Shown here one piece after another: positions 45,073-55,370 of a stretch of 64,000 bases of DNA. The stretch's first letter is position 1; each line of letters opens with the position of its first letter. Position numbers and translations under genes: made by a program. Under the pieces are notes generated by a model, which was given only the letters and a program-made list of their open reading frames with translations, did no database searches and was not told the DNA's origin. Source of the stretch: Candidatus Latescibacterota bacterium (GTDB lineage Bacteria; Latescibacterota; UBA2968; GCA-2709665); NCBI GenBank assembly GCA_021295655.1, contig JAGWBX010000002.1, positions 99,187 to 163,186 of the forward strand. Reading direction: 5' to 3'.

Positions 45073-45270
45073 TTATTCCGCGGTCCGATCGGCGGCCGGC
45101 CTCTCAGGGTAAAGCAAATCATAATAACCGTTCTGCTCGAGTCGACGGATCATATCACGAATAATGGCGTCGTCGACGCAGAACATTTCGGCAATCTCAA
45201 GCGGCGTGCGGCCTTCTCCAACCAATTCGATCAGTCGGTCGCGGCTGACAATGAGTTCGGGAACGGCCAT
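45073..45270 (-). CDS. Small helix-turn-helix protein
   Basis: A 65-residue protein with one clear HTH (RTPLEIAEMFCVDDAIIRDM followed by IRRLEQNG), GGAGGCGG upstream of the ATG and a TAA stop. It may be a small regulator. It is located between the ABC ATPase gene and tRNA-Phe on the minus strand. Its size makes the gene call moderate. Confidence 0.55.
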   Translation of the reverse strand: MAVPELIVSRDRLIELVGEGRTPLEIAEMFCVDDAIIRDMIRRLEQNGYYDLLYPERPAADRTAE

Positions 45271-45402
45271 CGACGTATTCCGCCTCCGGGGAGGTTTTCG
45301 GTTCCCATGCCGAACCGGCGACCCACCACCTTACTGATGAATCCCGCGACCCGCGGTGCAAAGGCGGATGTAAATCCGGCAGGGGGGTTTTGCGGAGACA
45401 AA

Positions 45403-45478
<76 letters not shown>

Positions 45479-45526
45479 TCCATTCCACGGAAGAACGCAT
45501 CCATCCCGTGGTGTGACAAAGGCGAA

Positions 45527-45555
45527 AATCTAACAAAACACGCGGTGGATGTCAA
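45527..45555 (-). promoter_or_regulatory. Promoter of tRNA-Phe
   Basis: On the minus strand TTGACA and TAGATT are separated by 17 bases, about 50 bp before the tRNA 5' end. Confidence 0.7.
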
Positions 45556-45723
45556 GACAGTTGCGATTGATTGAGAGGGCGGGACGGGATCGCAGAATCC
45601 GCGAATACAGACCTCGTTCAACCAGGGCGCGCGTCATCCTGACGCGCATATCCGTTCGCAACCTCGGGCTGGAACGCCGCCTGCCCGCGAAAATGCCAAT
45701 CGCCTGCTTCCCGGTGCCGAGCC

Positions 45724-47730
45724 ATGGCCAGCCCTGAACGAACGGCCGACCCCTTCGAACAGGATTCAACCCTCGCGGAATCGACCGGCGGCGTCACGGT
45801 CCGAGCCGTGGTCTCCGGCCTGGTGCTTGTCCTGGGCCTGGACGCACTGGCGATCCACCTCCGGTACGTCGTGCACGGTTCGCTGATGACGTACAGCCAT
45901 GTACCGATGGCCATGCTCATCGTGTTTACGCTGATGATCACGGCCGGCGCGGTCCTGGCGCGGTTTTCCCGGTGGAAGCTTATACCGGCGGAATGGCACA
46001 CCATTCTGGCCATGGGCGTTGTCGGCGCGGCCGTTCCCGGATTCGGTCTGAGCGGATATCTGCTCGGCTACATTGCCACCCCCTACTATTTCGCAACCGA
46101 GGTCAACGAGTGGAACACCTACCTGCATCCGTACATCAGTCCGTGGCTTGTCCCGTCAGACGAAAACAAGGCAGTCACCTGGTTTTTCGAGGGCGCGCCC
46201 AAAGGAGCGCAGATCCCCTGGGACGCGTGGCTGCTTCCCCTGCTCTGGTGGACGACGTTTATCGTGGCGGCATTTGTGGTCCTGGCCTGTGTCGCCGTCG
46301 TTTTTCGCAGGCAATGGGTACAGAATGAACGACTGGCCTTCCCGGCCATGGCGCCCCTGATTCACATGGCGGAAGAACCCGGCAGCGGCAGATTCGTACT
46401 GCCGGATTTCACGAAGAACTACCTGTTCTGGATTGGCTTCGGACTGGCCTTCGGCATGATCGCCTGGAACTGCATCAACTACTTCCTTCCGGGCTTTCCG
46501 CGTTTTCCGGTCTATCGCGGCAGGTGGTACTGGATCGACCGACAGCATCCGCCCGCCTATGGTTTCCTCGGTCTGTTTACCATCTTTTTTTCCTATTTCG
46601 CCAGTCTGGACGTTCTGTTCAGCATCTGGTTCTTCGACCTGTTATTCATCTTCGAAGGCGGCTGGCTGCACCGCCGCGGGTTTACCGCCATCTCGCCGTA
46701 CTATTACCGGGGCGTTTATTACTGGCAGACCAAGGGGGCCTTTGCCATGCTGGCGGCCTCTGTTTTCTGGGTGGCCAGACGACACCTCAGGGACGTACTC
46801 CGTAGCACCTGGCACAGGAACGAACACCCGGACGACAAGGACGAACCGCTCTCCTATCGGGCGGCGGTTCTTGCCGCGTTCGTGGGCCTGGGTTTCATGT
46901 GGCTCTGGCTCTGGCGCATCGGCTTTGATCCGCTGCTCGCGGCTCTCCTGCTGCCGGCGGTCGTCTTCACGTACGTCGGCCTGGCCAAGATTCTGGCCGA
47001 AACGGGTATGCCGTACACCAACGTACCCGCCGGTCCCTGGGGTCTGGTGTCGCCATTCATTTCGGGATCGGCCGTCAACGAAAGCACGCGGGTCGCCCTC
47101 CGGTTCGCGTCCAGGATCACCTCCCACTTCAAAGGGCTCTTCCTGCCCGCCCTTGTACACGCCGGGCGCGTTGCGGAAGGCGTACGGGGCGGCCGACGGC
47201 GCCTCATGTATGCCGTTGTACTGGCCTTTCTGGTCAGTTTTGTCGCCAGCGTGCTGTTCACGATCCAACTGGGATACCGGGACGGCGCGTACAACTTCAA
47301 TTCCTGGGAAATCGTGCGCGCGGGGCCGAAACATTTCGATGGCACCGCGACGTCGGTCAAGAACTTCCTTACGAAAGAGCCCGATCCGCCCGTTTACCGG
47401 GAACATCCGGACTACGTGGCGTTTTTCGGCCTGGGCGGCCTGGCCACACTTCTGCTCATTTTCCTGCGGCATCGCTTCGTCTGGTGGCCGTTGCATCCGG
47501 TCGGACTGGCCATATCGGGATCGTACCTTGCCCGGCGGACCAGCCTGACGATCCTGTTGGCGTGGCTGGTCAAATTGGTTATGCTGAAGATGGGCGGACC
47601 CGCCGTTTACAGGAAATCCCGCCCCCTGTTCATCGGGCTGCTCGTTGGCTACGTGCTCGGCGTCGCGCTATCCGCCTTCATCGACGTCCTCTGGTTCCCG
47701 GAGCGCGGCCACAGCGTACATCGCTTCTGA
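45724..47730 (+). CDS. Large multi-pass membrane protein, DUF6785/OPT-like family
   Basis: The 668-residue protein has about 14 hydrophobic segments and the conserved motifs WHTILAMGVVGAAVPGFGLSG, FRRQWVQNERLAFPAM and AKILAETGMPYTNVPAGP. These match a family of uncharacterised permeases (DUF6784/DUF6785) related to oligopeptide/metal-chelate OPT transporters. It is common in Poribacteria, Armatimonadetes and similar lineages. Transport of peptides or chelates is a guess. A relative lies at 52692, beyond the FtsX fusion gene. Confidence 0.75.
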   Translation: MASPERTADPFEQDSTLAESTGGVTVRAVVSGLVLVLGLDALAIHLRYVVHGSLMTYSHVPMAMLIVFTLMITAGAVLARFSRWKLIPAEWHTILAMGVVGAAVPGFGLSGYLLGYIATPYYFATEVNEWNTYLHPYISPWLVPSDENKAVTWFFEGAPKGAQIPWDAWLLPLLWWTTFIVAAFVVLACVAVVFRRQWVQNERLAFPAMAPLIHMAEEPGSGRFVLPDFTKNYLFWIGFGLAFGMIAWNCINYFLPGFPRFPVYRGRWYWIDRQHPPAYGFLGLFTIFFSYFASLDVLFSIWFFDLLFIFEGGWLHRRGFTAISPYYYRGVYYWQTKGAFAMLAASVFWVARRHLRDVLRSTWHRNEHPDDKDEPLSYRAAVLAAFVGLGFMWLWLWRIGFDPLLAALLLPAVVFTYVGLAKILAETGMPYTNVPAGPWGLVSPFISGSAVNESTRVALRFASRITSHFKGLFLPALVHAGRVAEGVRGGRRRLMYAVVLAFLVSFVASVLFTIQLGYRDGAYNFNSWEIVRAGPKHFDGTATSVKNFLTKEPDPPVYREHPDYVAFFGLGGLATLLLIFLRHRFVWWPLHPVGLAISGSYLARRTSLTILLAWLVKLVMLKMGGPAVYRKSRPLFIGLLVGYVLGVALSAFIDVLWFPERGHSVHRF

Positions 47731-47836
47731 TCGGCATGCCGCCGGCGTCAGACCCCGCGGCCGCGCAAGAAACCGATTGGAGACCACGGACCCTGAACGG
47801 AACGCGTTAACGCGAAAGCCTTAACTGAATACCTCG

Positions 47837-50800
47837 ATGAAAACCCGTCCACGCATCGGTCTTGCAGTGACGCTCCTCATCGCCGCCACGGCCTTCACCG
47901 GCCTGGCGGTGGGACCGGAACGCGTCAATCCCTACCTTTCCGCCATTCTGGGCCTGCGGGCGCCCGAATCCCCGCCTCCCGCGTCCGTTCCGGAAGCGAA
48001 CGCCACTTCGGTTCGTGTACTCGATACCGTATCCGACGCCAGCGTGAGGGCGCACGTTACCCGATTGACGGAATACCGGTCGCGAGTTCCCGGATACCCG
48101 GGACACGCCGCTGCCGCCGAGTACATCCGGCGCAATTTCGAAAGCGCCGGTCTCCAGGACGTCCGGGCCGAGCCGTTCGAGGTCACGTCGCCGGTTGACA
48201 AAGGCGGCAGCCTGACGCTTTTGCGGGACAATGTCACGTTTCCCATCCACGCGGTCTGGCCGAACCTCGTCAAAACCTCCACCCTGCCGCGAGAAGGGGT
48301 CCGCACGCGATTGATTTACGGCGGGACCGGGGAATTCGCCGACTTCAACGGTTATGCGCTCGAGCGTACGGCCGTTCTCATGGAATTCAACACCCGGAAC
48401 AACTGGCTGAACGCGGCCACCCTGGGCGCGGGTCAGATCATCTTCATCGAACCCGATTCAACCTTCTACACCGAAGCCGAGCAGAAATTCCTGCAGGTGC
48501 CCAACAGTGTTGAACGATTCTGGATCGACAAAAGGTCGGGGCAGGCTCTGAAGACGCTTCTTGAACAACGCGGTGAACTGGAAGTCGAACTGAAGGCGAG
48601 AATGGAATGGGAGAAACACACAGCGCACAATATCCTGGGATTCCTTCCGGGCGCGGATCCGGAACTGAAGGAACAGATTGTCGTGATCAATGCCTACTAC
48701 GACGCCATGTCCGTCGTCCCGGCGCTGGCTCCCGGCGCCGAGATGGCCAGCGGCGCCGTCGCCCTGCTGGAACTGGTCGATTACTTCAAGCGATATCCCC
48801 CGGGGCGCACGGTACTCTTTCTTGCCACTTCGGCCCACCACCTGGGCTTTCGCGGCATCTGCGATTTTCTGGGCCGCCACGCCAGAAAGGAAAGGCACTT
48901 CGCGGCCCTGATGACCGACCCCATAGACATTCGGCTCTTCATCGGACTGGACCTGTCGAGCCAGACCGCACAAATAGGCGTCTGGAACAGCACCCGAAAC
49001 TTCTACTACAACCGGTTCTTCACACCCTTCGGCAAGGCATTCGTCCGCGTCTCGCAGGCGATCGCACCGGCTTTCGGCCTTGACCCCGATCAGGCGCTGC
49101 TGGACGGCATCAATCCCACCGGCGGAATGACCTGGGATATGTTCATCCCCGGCGCAAACCTGAAGACAGACGGCGAAGTCGTCCTCGAAGCCGGCACGCT
49201 CGCCCTTTCCCTGGTCACGTTGAACGATGCCCGCTTCCGGGTCGATACGCCCCTGGACACGCCGGAAGGGGTAAACTTCGAAAACCTGGCGAAACAGGTC
49301 CGCCTGATTACGGGTGTGCTCGACATTGCCCTTAACGACCCAACGCTCATTCCTGATTATCGACTCAATCCCGACGACCGGATGCGCGGCCTGAAGGGGT
49401 TCGTACGTACCTTTCCCAGGCGCAGCATCGTCCCCGACCGGCCCAAGGCGGGCGCCATCGCCGCGCTCCGGATGGGCATCGACAAGTCGGTCAAGGGCGT
49501 CCGTCGGATCTATTATGACCTGGCCGACGAAAACGGCGAATTCTACATGCCAGGAATTGCCGAACGCCGCGTCTCCGTCAGCGCCTACTTTCAGGATCCG
49601 GAGACCGGTGAGATTACGTACGCGCCGAACTACGGGCAACAGGCGCGAATATACCGCGGCGACTTCGACATGGACTGGTGGATCTCCAAGAGAAATATCA
49701 TTCTCTTTCCCTGCATCGCCACCGACTTTTACGATACCGTCGATCCGCGTTTCCTCACCAAGCTCTCCCAGATCAGTGTCTACGGGAGCGGCAATGTCAC
49801 GCCGCAGGAATACGGGTATGCGATCGGCTTCGGACCGACGGAACCCGTGGGCGCCCTTTTCACGCGTCCGGGAGAGAGGGTCAAAGTCGCCATGCGAGCC
49901 GGCGGCGTCGCCGCGGGCTCCGGCGACGTCGGCATCCGGTTCCTGCTGCTGAATGCGACGAGCGCCGAGAACGAGGAAATCGCCCGGGGCACGGGTTACC
50001 CCACGCTCACACACGGGTCGTTTGCGGGCACCTCGTTCCTGGCCGCGCGGGATATGTGGATCCTGAACGAAGCCCGAAAACGGGAGATGCAGAAATACGC
50101 CATTGAGAACCAGCGTCTGAACCAACTGCACAGCCAGGCCCGCCTCCACCTGGACATGGCCGAGGGCGCGATGTCCGAAAAACGCTGGGACGCCTTCATG
50201 AAGCATACCCGCGCGGCGCTCGGCATCGAATCGCGGGCCTATCCCGACGTCAAAGACACGCAGAACGACGTGGTGCGCGGCGTCGTCTTCTTCATGGCCC
50301 TGGTCATCCCCTGCGCATTTTTCGCAGAACGCCTCATCTTTACCGCCGTGGATATCCGGAGGCAGATCGCGGGATTTATCGGTATTTTCGTGCTCATCTG
50401 GCTCTTTCTGTCTAACGTACATCCGGCGTTCGAGATCTCCAACCCTCTGGTGGTGCTGCTGGCTTTCATCATTCTGGCGCTGGCGGTGTTCGTGATATCT
50501 CTGGTGTTCACCCGCTTCAATGAAACCATGCGCCGGTTACGGGTCCCGGAAGTGCGTCTGCATGAGACCGACGTGGGGCGGGTCTCCGCCTCCCTGGCCG
50601 CCTTCCAGCTCGGCATCGCAAACATGAAACGCCGCAAACTGCGCACGGTGCTTACGTTCACCACGCTCCTGCTCCTCACGTTTACGGTTCTCTCGTTCAC
50701 GTCCATTAAATCGGCTCTCGAATTCCGCCGGATTCCCATAGGCACGGAGGGTCCGTACCCCGGAATGCTCATCCGCAGCAAGTTCTGGGGCCCGCTGGAA

Positions 50801-52372
50801 GACGTCGTCTACGATTACGCCGTCACCCACTTCGGGGAATCCGCAATAACGGCCCCAAGAAGCTGGTACTATACGCGGGAGAAGAAGATTATCCCGGTCG
50901 AGTCCGAAAACGGCTCAGCACATGTACTCGGCGTTCTGGGAATGACGCCGGAGGAGGTGGACGTGACCGGCGTCCACAAAACCCTCAAGGCCGGCCGGTG
51001 GTTCCGCCCTGGCGAATCCGCGTGCATCCTGCCCGAGAAGATAGCGGCAATTCTCGGCGTTGACCCCGGCCGTCCGGAGGCATCCCGTGTCCGGGTATTC
51101 GGGGAATCCCTGCAGGTGATCGGCCTGATCGACGCCGGGGCATTCGGCGAGCTCAAGGACCTTGACGGGGAGCCCCTCAGTCCGGCTGACTTCAAGCTTA
51201 CCGACGAGGAAGCCGTCGAACAGATGACCACCCAGGAAACGCGGGAAAAACAGGGCCTGGAACAACCTGAAGTCGAAATCATGCCCTTCGAACACATCAG
51301 CCCCGACGACATCCTGATCGTACCCTACGCGTTCCTGCGCCAGGTGGGCAGCCCGCTACAGTCGGTCGCCCTCCGCTTCGACGCCGGATCGGACGTGGAG
51401 AGTAACGTCAAGGAGCTTCTTTCCAGGCTCTCCGTTGTGCTGTTTGCGGGGCTTCCGGATGCAAAAGGGCGTATCAACGTCTCCGTTTTCAGTTCGCTCG
51501 GCGACACGTCGGTTCGCGGGTTGAGCAACCTCTTTATCCCCATCCTCATCGCTTCGCTCATCGTACTGAATACCATGATGGGATCCGTGTACGAGCGGTT
51601 TCGGGAAATCGGCGTCTATTCCGCGGTGGGGCTGGCACCGGTCCACGTCGCCTTTCTCTTCATTGCCGAAGCCTGCGTCTACGCCGTCCTCGGCACGGTA
51701 AGCGGCTACATGCTGGGCCAGGCCGTTGCCAAGCTGCTGCTCTGGCAAAACTGGCTCTCCGGCGTTACCCTCAACTACTCCGCCTGGTCCGCCGTTGCCT
51801 CGTCCGCTCTGGTCATGGCCGTGGTCATCCTTTCCACCCTCTATCCTGCCAGGCAGGCATCCCTGATGGCCGTGCCGGACGTGTCCCGCCGCTGGAAAAT
51901 ACCCGATCCGGATGGCGACGTCTGGCGTTTCGATTTTCCCTTCACGGTTGGCGGAGACGACGTATTCGGGCTCTGCGTGTTCCTTACGGACTATTTCGAC
52001 TCCCACAGCGGGGAAGCGATGGGCGCGTTCTATACGGACGGCGCCCATCTGTACACGAAGGGCAGTGACGGCGTGAGGGGATACGCGATCCGCACGACCC
52101 TGTGGCTGGCGCCCTTCGATCTGGGCGTGAGCGAGGAGCTTCGCTTCGAGGCAGCGCCCACAGGCCAATTCGATATCTATACCCTGACGCTGACCCTCAG
52201 ACGACGCTCCGGCGAAGTCGCCTCGTGGCGACGGGTCAACCAGGGTTTCATGAATACCCTGCGCAAACAATTCCTCATCTGGCGAACCGTCGACCCTGCC
52301 GAAAAAGCGGCGTACAGGGAAAAGGGCACGCGTATACTCGTCTCGGACGAACCTCACGCGAAACCGGTCTGA
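47837..52372 (+). CDS. Degenerate M28 peptidase domain fused to an FtsX-type ABC permease
   Basis: The 1511-residue protein starts with a membrane anchor (7-26). An M28-like exported domain (about 70-500) follows, in which the metal ligands are lost: NAYYDA at 285-290 for AHxD, GAEMASG at 300-306 for GANDxSG, and SAHHLG for the GEE-G motif. A beta-rich part with a helical hairpin (about 500-800) leads to transmembrane helices near 811-900. The FtsX permease core follows, with the last helices around 1235-1340 (NTMMGSVYERFREIGVYSAVGL). A beta-rich cytoplasmic or periplasmic tail ends it. The LolD-like ATPase at 44183 is a plausible partner. The M28 part is probably a binding module. Confidence 0.8.
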   Translation: MKTRPRIGLAVTLLIAATAFTGLAVGPERVNPYLSAILGLRAPESPPPASVPEANATSVRVLDTVSDASVRAHVTRLTEYRSRVPGYPGHAAAAEYIRRNFESAGLQDVRAEPFEVTSPVDKGGSLTLLRDNVTFPIHAVWPNLVKTSTLPREGVRTRLIYGGTGEFADFNGYALERTAVLMEFNTRNNWLNAATLGAGQIIFIEPDSTFYTEAEQKFLQVPNSVERFWIDKRSGQALKTLLEQRGELEVELKARMEWEKHTAHNILGFLPGADPELKEQIVVINAYYDAMSVVPALAPGAEMASGAVALLELVDYFKRYPPGRTVLFLATSAHHLGFRGICDFLGRHARKERHFAALMTDPIDIRLFIGLDLSSQTAQIGVWNSTRNFYYNRFFTPFGKAFVRVSQAIAPAFGLDPDQALLDGINPTGGMTWDMFIPGANLKTDGEVVLEAGTLALSLVTLNDARFRVDTPLDTPEGVNFENLAKQVRLITGVLDIALNDPTLIPDYRLNPDDRMRGLKGFVRTFPRRSIVPDRPKAGAIAALRMGIDKSVKGVRRIYYDLADENGEFYMPGIAERRVSVSAYFQDPETGEITYAPNYGQQARIYRGDFDMDWWISKRNIILFPCIATDFYDTVDPRFLTKLSQISVYGSGNVTPQEYGYAIGFGPTEPVGALFTRPGERVKVAMRAGGVAAGSGDVGIRFLLLNATSAENEEIARGTGYPTLTHGSFAGTSFLAARDMWILNEARKREMQKYAIENQRLNQLHSQARLHLDMAEGAMSEKRWDAFMKHTRAALGIESRAYPDVKDTQNDVVRGVVFFMALVIPCAFFAERLIFTAVDIRRQIAGFIGIFVLIWLFLSNVHPAFEISNPLVVLLAFIILALAVFVISLVFTRFNETMRRLRVPEVRLHETDVGRVSASLAAFQLGIANMKRRKLRTVLTFTTLLLLTFTVLSFTSIKSALEFRRIPIGTEGPYPGMLIRSKFWGPLEDVVYDYAVTHFGESAITAPRSWYYTREKKIIPVESENGSAHVLGVLGMTPEEVDVTGVHKTLKAGRWFRPGESACILPEKIAAILGVDPGRPEASRVRVFGESLQVIGLIDAGAFGELKDLDGEPLSPADFKLTDEEAVEQMTTQETREKQGLEQPEVEIMPFEHISPDDILIVPYAFLRQVGSPLQSVALRFDAGSDVESNVKELLSRLSVVLFAGLPDAKGRINVSVFSSLGDTSVRGLSNLFIPILIASLIVLNTMMGSVYERFREIGVYSAVGLAPVHVAFLFIAEACVYAVLGTVSGYMLGQAVAKLLLWQNWLSGVTLNYSAWSAVASSALVMAVVILSTLYPARQASLMAVPDVSRRWKIPDPDGDVWRFDFPFTVGGDDVFGLCVFLTDYFDSHSGEAMGAFYTDGAHLYTKGSDGVRGYAIRTTLWLAPFDLGVSEELRFEAAPTGQFDIYTLTLTLRRRSGEVASWRRVNQGFMNTLRKQFLIWRTVDPAEKAAYREKGTRILVSDEPHAKPV

Positions 52373-52473
52373 GAGACGGCGCGGCAAAGGTGCGCCGGAT
52401 CGATTTTCCGGTATTACAATACGGAATTTGGCTTTGCAATGTTCCGCTTTGTTTGTATTTTTCAGGCCCTTAT

Positions 52474-52670
52474 CCTTGATTCGTCATTCTTAGGGGAAGT
52501 AAAACCGAATATATGCAAGTAGATAAAGGCGATATGACTTCGGATTAACAGGATACACCAGGTCACTGGACGTGAACTGAAAAAACGTCCTTCCGGACGA
52601 CCGTTGCGCCCCTTTTCAGGGGTTTTCGCCGCGTCGCTGAGTTGCTGTTCTTTCAAAATGGGGTTAAACC
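52474..52670. repeat. Dispersed repeat B, copy 4 (inverted)
   Basis: It has the same orientation as copy 3. Landmarks are GAAGTAAAACCGAATATATG, CAAGTAGATAAAGGCGA, GGACGTGAACTGAAAAA and CGCCGCGTCGCTGAGTTGC. It ends 22 bp before the next gene. Confidence 0.8.
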
Positions 52671-52691
52671 CTTACATCACATTGACTCTTT

Positions 52692-55112
52692 ATGGCATTT
52701 CTGGATCGCATTCGCAGGCGAAAGAGCAATCCGTTTCAGGAAATCGAAGAATACCGGGATCTGCTTGAAGTCCCCAAGGAATTCGAAGAGGGATTCAACT
52801 CCAAGACCATTCTCGGCGCGCTCTTCGTTTCCGTCATCATGGTACCAGGTAATATCTACCTGGAACTCATGGTGGGTCATTCCGTGGGCGCCGCTGCCCA
52901 GTGGGTGACCATCATCCTGTTCCTGGAACTGGCGAAGCGCTCGTTCACCGTGTTGAAGAAGCAGGAACTCTACCTGCTTTACTATGTCACCAGCGCCCTT
53001 GTCGCCCGCGAAACCGGCATGTTCGAAGGCCTGCTCTGGCAGCAATACTACGTCCAGTCCCCCGCCGCCAAGCAGTTCGGCATCTCCCACCTCATTCCCC
53101 GCTGGTGGGCGCCCCCGCCCGATTCTCCGGCCCTGATCGACCGTACGTTCCTGCATAAAGATTGGCTATGGCCCATCTCCCTGCTCGTTCTGGGAATGAT
53201 CATGGGGCGCATCCAGTGGTTCACCGCGAGTTACGTACTCTTCCGCATCACGTCCGACTACGAACGCCTGCCCTTTCCGTTTGCGCCCATCAACGCCCAG
53301 GGCGCCATGGCGCTTGCGGAAGAAAGCAGCGGTCAGTACGGCTGGCGATGGCGGGTTTTCAGCATCGGCGCCGTCATCGGCGTGGTATTCGGCTCCGTCT
53401 ACGTGGCCGTGCCGGCCATAACCGGCGCGTTCATGGAACAACCGCTTCAGCTCATCCCCATCCCCTGGGTGGATTTCACCCAGTACACGGGTTATTTCCT
53501 GCCTGCCACGCCCCTGGGCTTCACGCTGCATCTGTCGCCCATCTTCGCCGGGCTTCTTGCCCCCTTCTGGGCCGTCGTGGGCGCGTTTATCGGCGTCGCC
53601 ATCCACACCGCGGCGGGCCCGATCCTGTATCACTCCGGGTACATGCCCAACTGGTACATGGGCATGGATACCATCATGACCCACTTCGTCACGGGCATCG
53701 ATTTCTGGATGAGCTTCGGGATCGGCATCACCTTCGCCATCGCGATGATCGGATTCTACCAGGTCTGGACCGGCGTCCGCACCGCACGTGTAGAGCAAAA
53801 GGAAAAGGGAAGCTGGACGCCCCCGCCCGGCCGGGGAGACTTCAGGATCTGGATCTGCATCGTGCTGTTCTGTCTTGCGAGCCTTTATACGATAGTCCTT
53901 GCAAAGATTCTCTTCCCCGACCTCGTGAGCACCGTGCTTCTCGGCTTCTTTTTCATCTTCGCGTTTGTCTATACGCCGTTGATCTCTTTCGTCAACGCCC
54001 GGCTGGACGGACTGGTGGGACAGAACGTCAACATCCCCTATATCAGGCAAGCCACGATCTTTTTGAGCGGGTTCAGGGGCATCGAAATCTGGTTTGTGCC
54101 CTTTCCGCTGGACAATTGGGGCTCCGAGGCCGAGAGATTCCGTCAGATCGAACTCACGGGCACCCGATTTACGGGGATCCTGAAGGCGGAACTTTTCATG
54201 GTTCCCCTTATCCTCGTGACCAGTTTCATGTACTGGTCCTATATCTGGAAACTGGCGCCCATTCCCTCTTCCTCATACCCCTACGTGCAGATGATGTGGC
54301 CGCTGCGGGCGCTCCAGAACAGCGTCTGGTACACGGCAACGATGCAGGGCGAGGTGGAGTCCGACCCTTCGTCCGGAACGGTGTCCTTCCAGCCGAGCAA
54401 TCTGCCCGACGGCAACTGGTGGTACTGGCGGGCCCGCGCCTCGGCCGACGTGCACATTGATGACCACGAACAGCGCACCTACGGGCCGTGGTCCCGCATC
54501 GGGTATCTTTATACGAACTTCAAGAGTCCTGATAGGCCGCTTGTGCCGCCGCTCCCGGTGGACCGGTCGGAGCCGGACATTTCCGAAGCCCTGCGGCTGG
54601 GTCTGCCTTCGGCGCCGGTATTGCGGAGTCCCGACAACGAAAGCCACGCGGACAACCCCAATCCCATCCTCGTCGCATTCGCCGCCAGGGACCCCGATGG
54701 GCGGGAACTCGTGTACCAGTTCGAAGTGGACCAGGTACCCTCCTTCGACGGTTCCTTTCTGCAGAGTTCGGACGACGAGCCGATCCTGTTCGAAGCCATC
54801 AAGCCGGTGGTGATCGCCATCGGACTTGTCGTCGGCCTGGTCTCGTTCGTGGTTCTGTCCGTCTTCGGCCTGCCCGTGCTGCTGATCTTCGGTTACATAC
54901 GGAGTCTGACCAACATCCCCCACATCATGATCACCGAGATCATCGGCGCGCTCCTGGCGCGGTATTATTTCTGGAAGCGCTTCGGCAGACAGCAGTGGCG
55001 CCTCTATGCCGCCGTGCTGTACGTCGGTTTTTCGGTGGGCATGTCCCTGGTGGGCATGGCCTCCGTCTCCATTGCCATGATCCAGAAGGCGGTATCGGTA
55101 CTGTTGTTCTGA
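52692..55112 (+). CDS. OPT-like membrane protein (DUF6785/6784 type) with an inserted periplasmic domain
   Basis: The 806-residue protein has about 14 hydrophobic segments, with ELMVGHSVGAAAQWVTIILFLELA at the start and ASYVLFRITSDYERLPFPFAPINAQ, the conserved family motif. Between residues 550 and 700 a soluble insertion looks like one or two Ig/Fn3-type beta domains (PSNLPDGNWWYWRARASADV, then SPDNESHADNPNPILVAF). Two or three final helices follow. Its fold is like the protein at 45724. The substrate is unknown. A terminator follows, so it is separate from the shell-protein operon. Confidence 0.72.
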   Translation: MAFLDRIRRRKSNPFQEIEEYRDLLEVPKEFEEGFNSKTILGALFVSVIMVPGNIYLELMVGHSVGAAAQWVTIILFLELAKRSFTVLKKQELYLLYYVTSALVARETGMFEGLLWQQYYVQSPAAKQFGISHLIPRWWAPPPDSPALIDRTFLHKDWLWPISLLVLGMIMGRIQWFTASYVLFRITSDYERLPFPFAPINAQGAMALAEESSGQYGWRWRVFSIGAVIGVVFGSVYVAVPAITGAFMEQPLQLIPIPWVDFTQYTGYFLPATPLGFTLHLSPIFAGLLAPFWAVVGAFIGVAIHTAAGPILYHSGYMPNWYMGMDTIMTHFVTGIDFWMSFGIGITFAIAMIGFYQVWTGVRTARVEQKEKGSWTPPPGRGDFRIWICIVLFCLASLYTIVLAKILFPDLVSTVLLGFFFIFAFVYTPLISFVNARLDGLVGQNVNIPYIRQATIFLSGFRGIEIWFVPFPLDNWGSEAERFRQIELTGTRFTGILKAELFMVPLILVTSFMYWSYIWKLAPIPSSSYPYVQMMWPLRALQNSVWYTATMQGEVESDPSSGTVSFQPSNLPDGNWWYWRARASADVHIDDHEQRTYGPWSRIGYLYTNFKSPDRPLVPPLPVDRSEPDISEALRLGLPSAPVLRSPDNESHADNPNPILVAFAARDPDGRELVYQFEVDQVPSFDGSFLQSSDDEPILFEAIKPVVIAIGLVVGLVSFVVLSVFGLPVLLIFGYIRSLTNIPHIMITEIIGALLARYYFWKRFGRQQWRLYAAVLYVGFSVGMSLVGMASVSIAMIQKAVSVLLF

Positions 55113-55154
55113 GTTCCGGTTTCTCCACCGCAAACAACGGTTTTTTTGAGCGAG

Positions 55155-55188
55155 CAGGGGCAGGGTTGAAACCTGTCCCTGTCGTTTT
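55155..55188 (+). terminator. Terminator after the OPT-like gene
   Basis: CAGGGGCAGG pairs with CCTGTCCCTG around GTTGAAA, then TCGTTTTGAT. It insulates the following operon. Confidence 0.7.
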
Positions 55189-55285
55189 GATATCAAGCCG
55201 GATTGCGGTTTCTTGCGGAAACAGGGGGACGTGGACAGTCGGGAACGTCGACTCCACCCTCCGTGCCCCGTTCGGTTGATAGACC

Positions 55286-55314
55286 TTGACTTTGGTTCAG
55301 CCCGTTTCTATAAT
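55286..55314 (+). promoter_or_regulatory. Consensus sigma-70 promoter of the BMC operon
   Basis: TTGACT, a 17-base spacer and a perfect TATAAT. It is the best promoter in the window and lies 57 bp before the first shell-protein gene. Confidence 0.85.
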
Positions 55315-55370
55315 GTTGGATTGAATTATCGCGCCCGTACCGTTCGATCCAACCCCACCTGGACGGCAGC

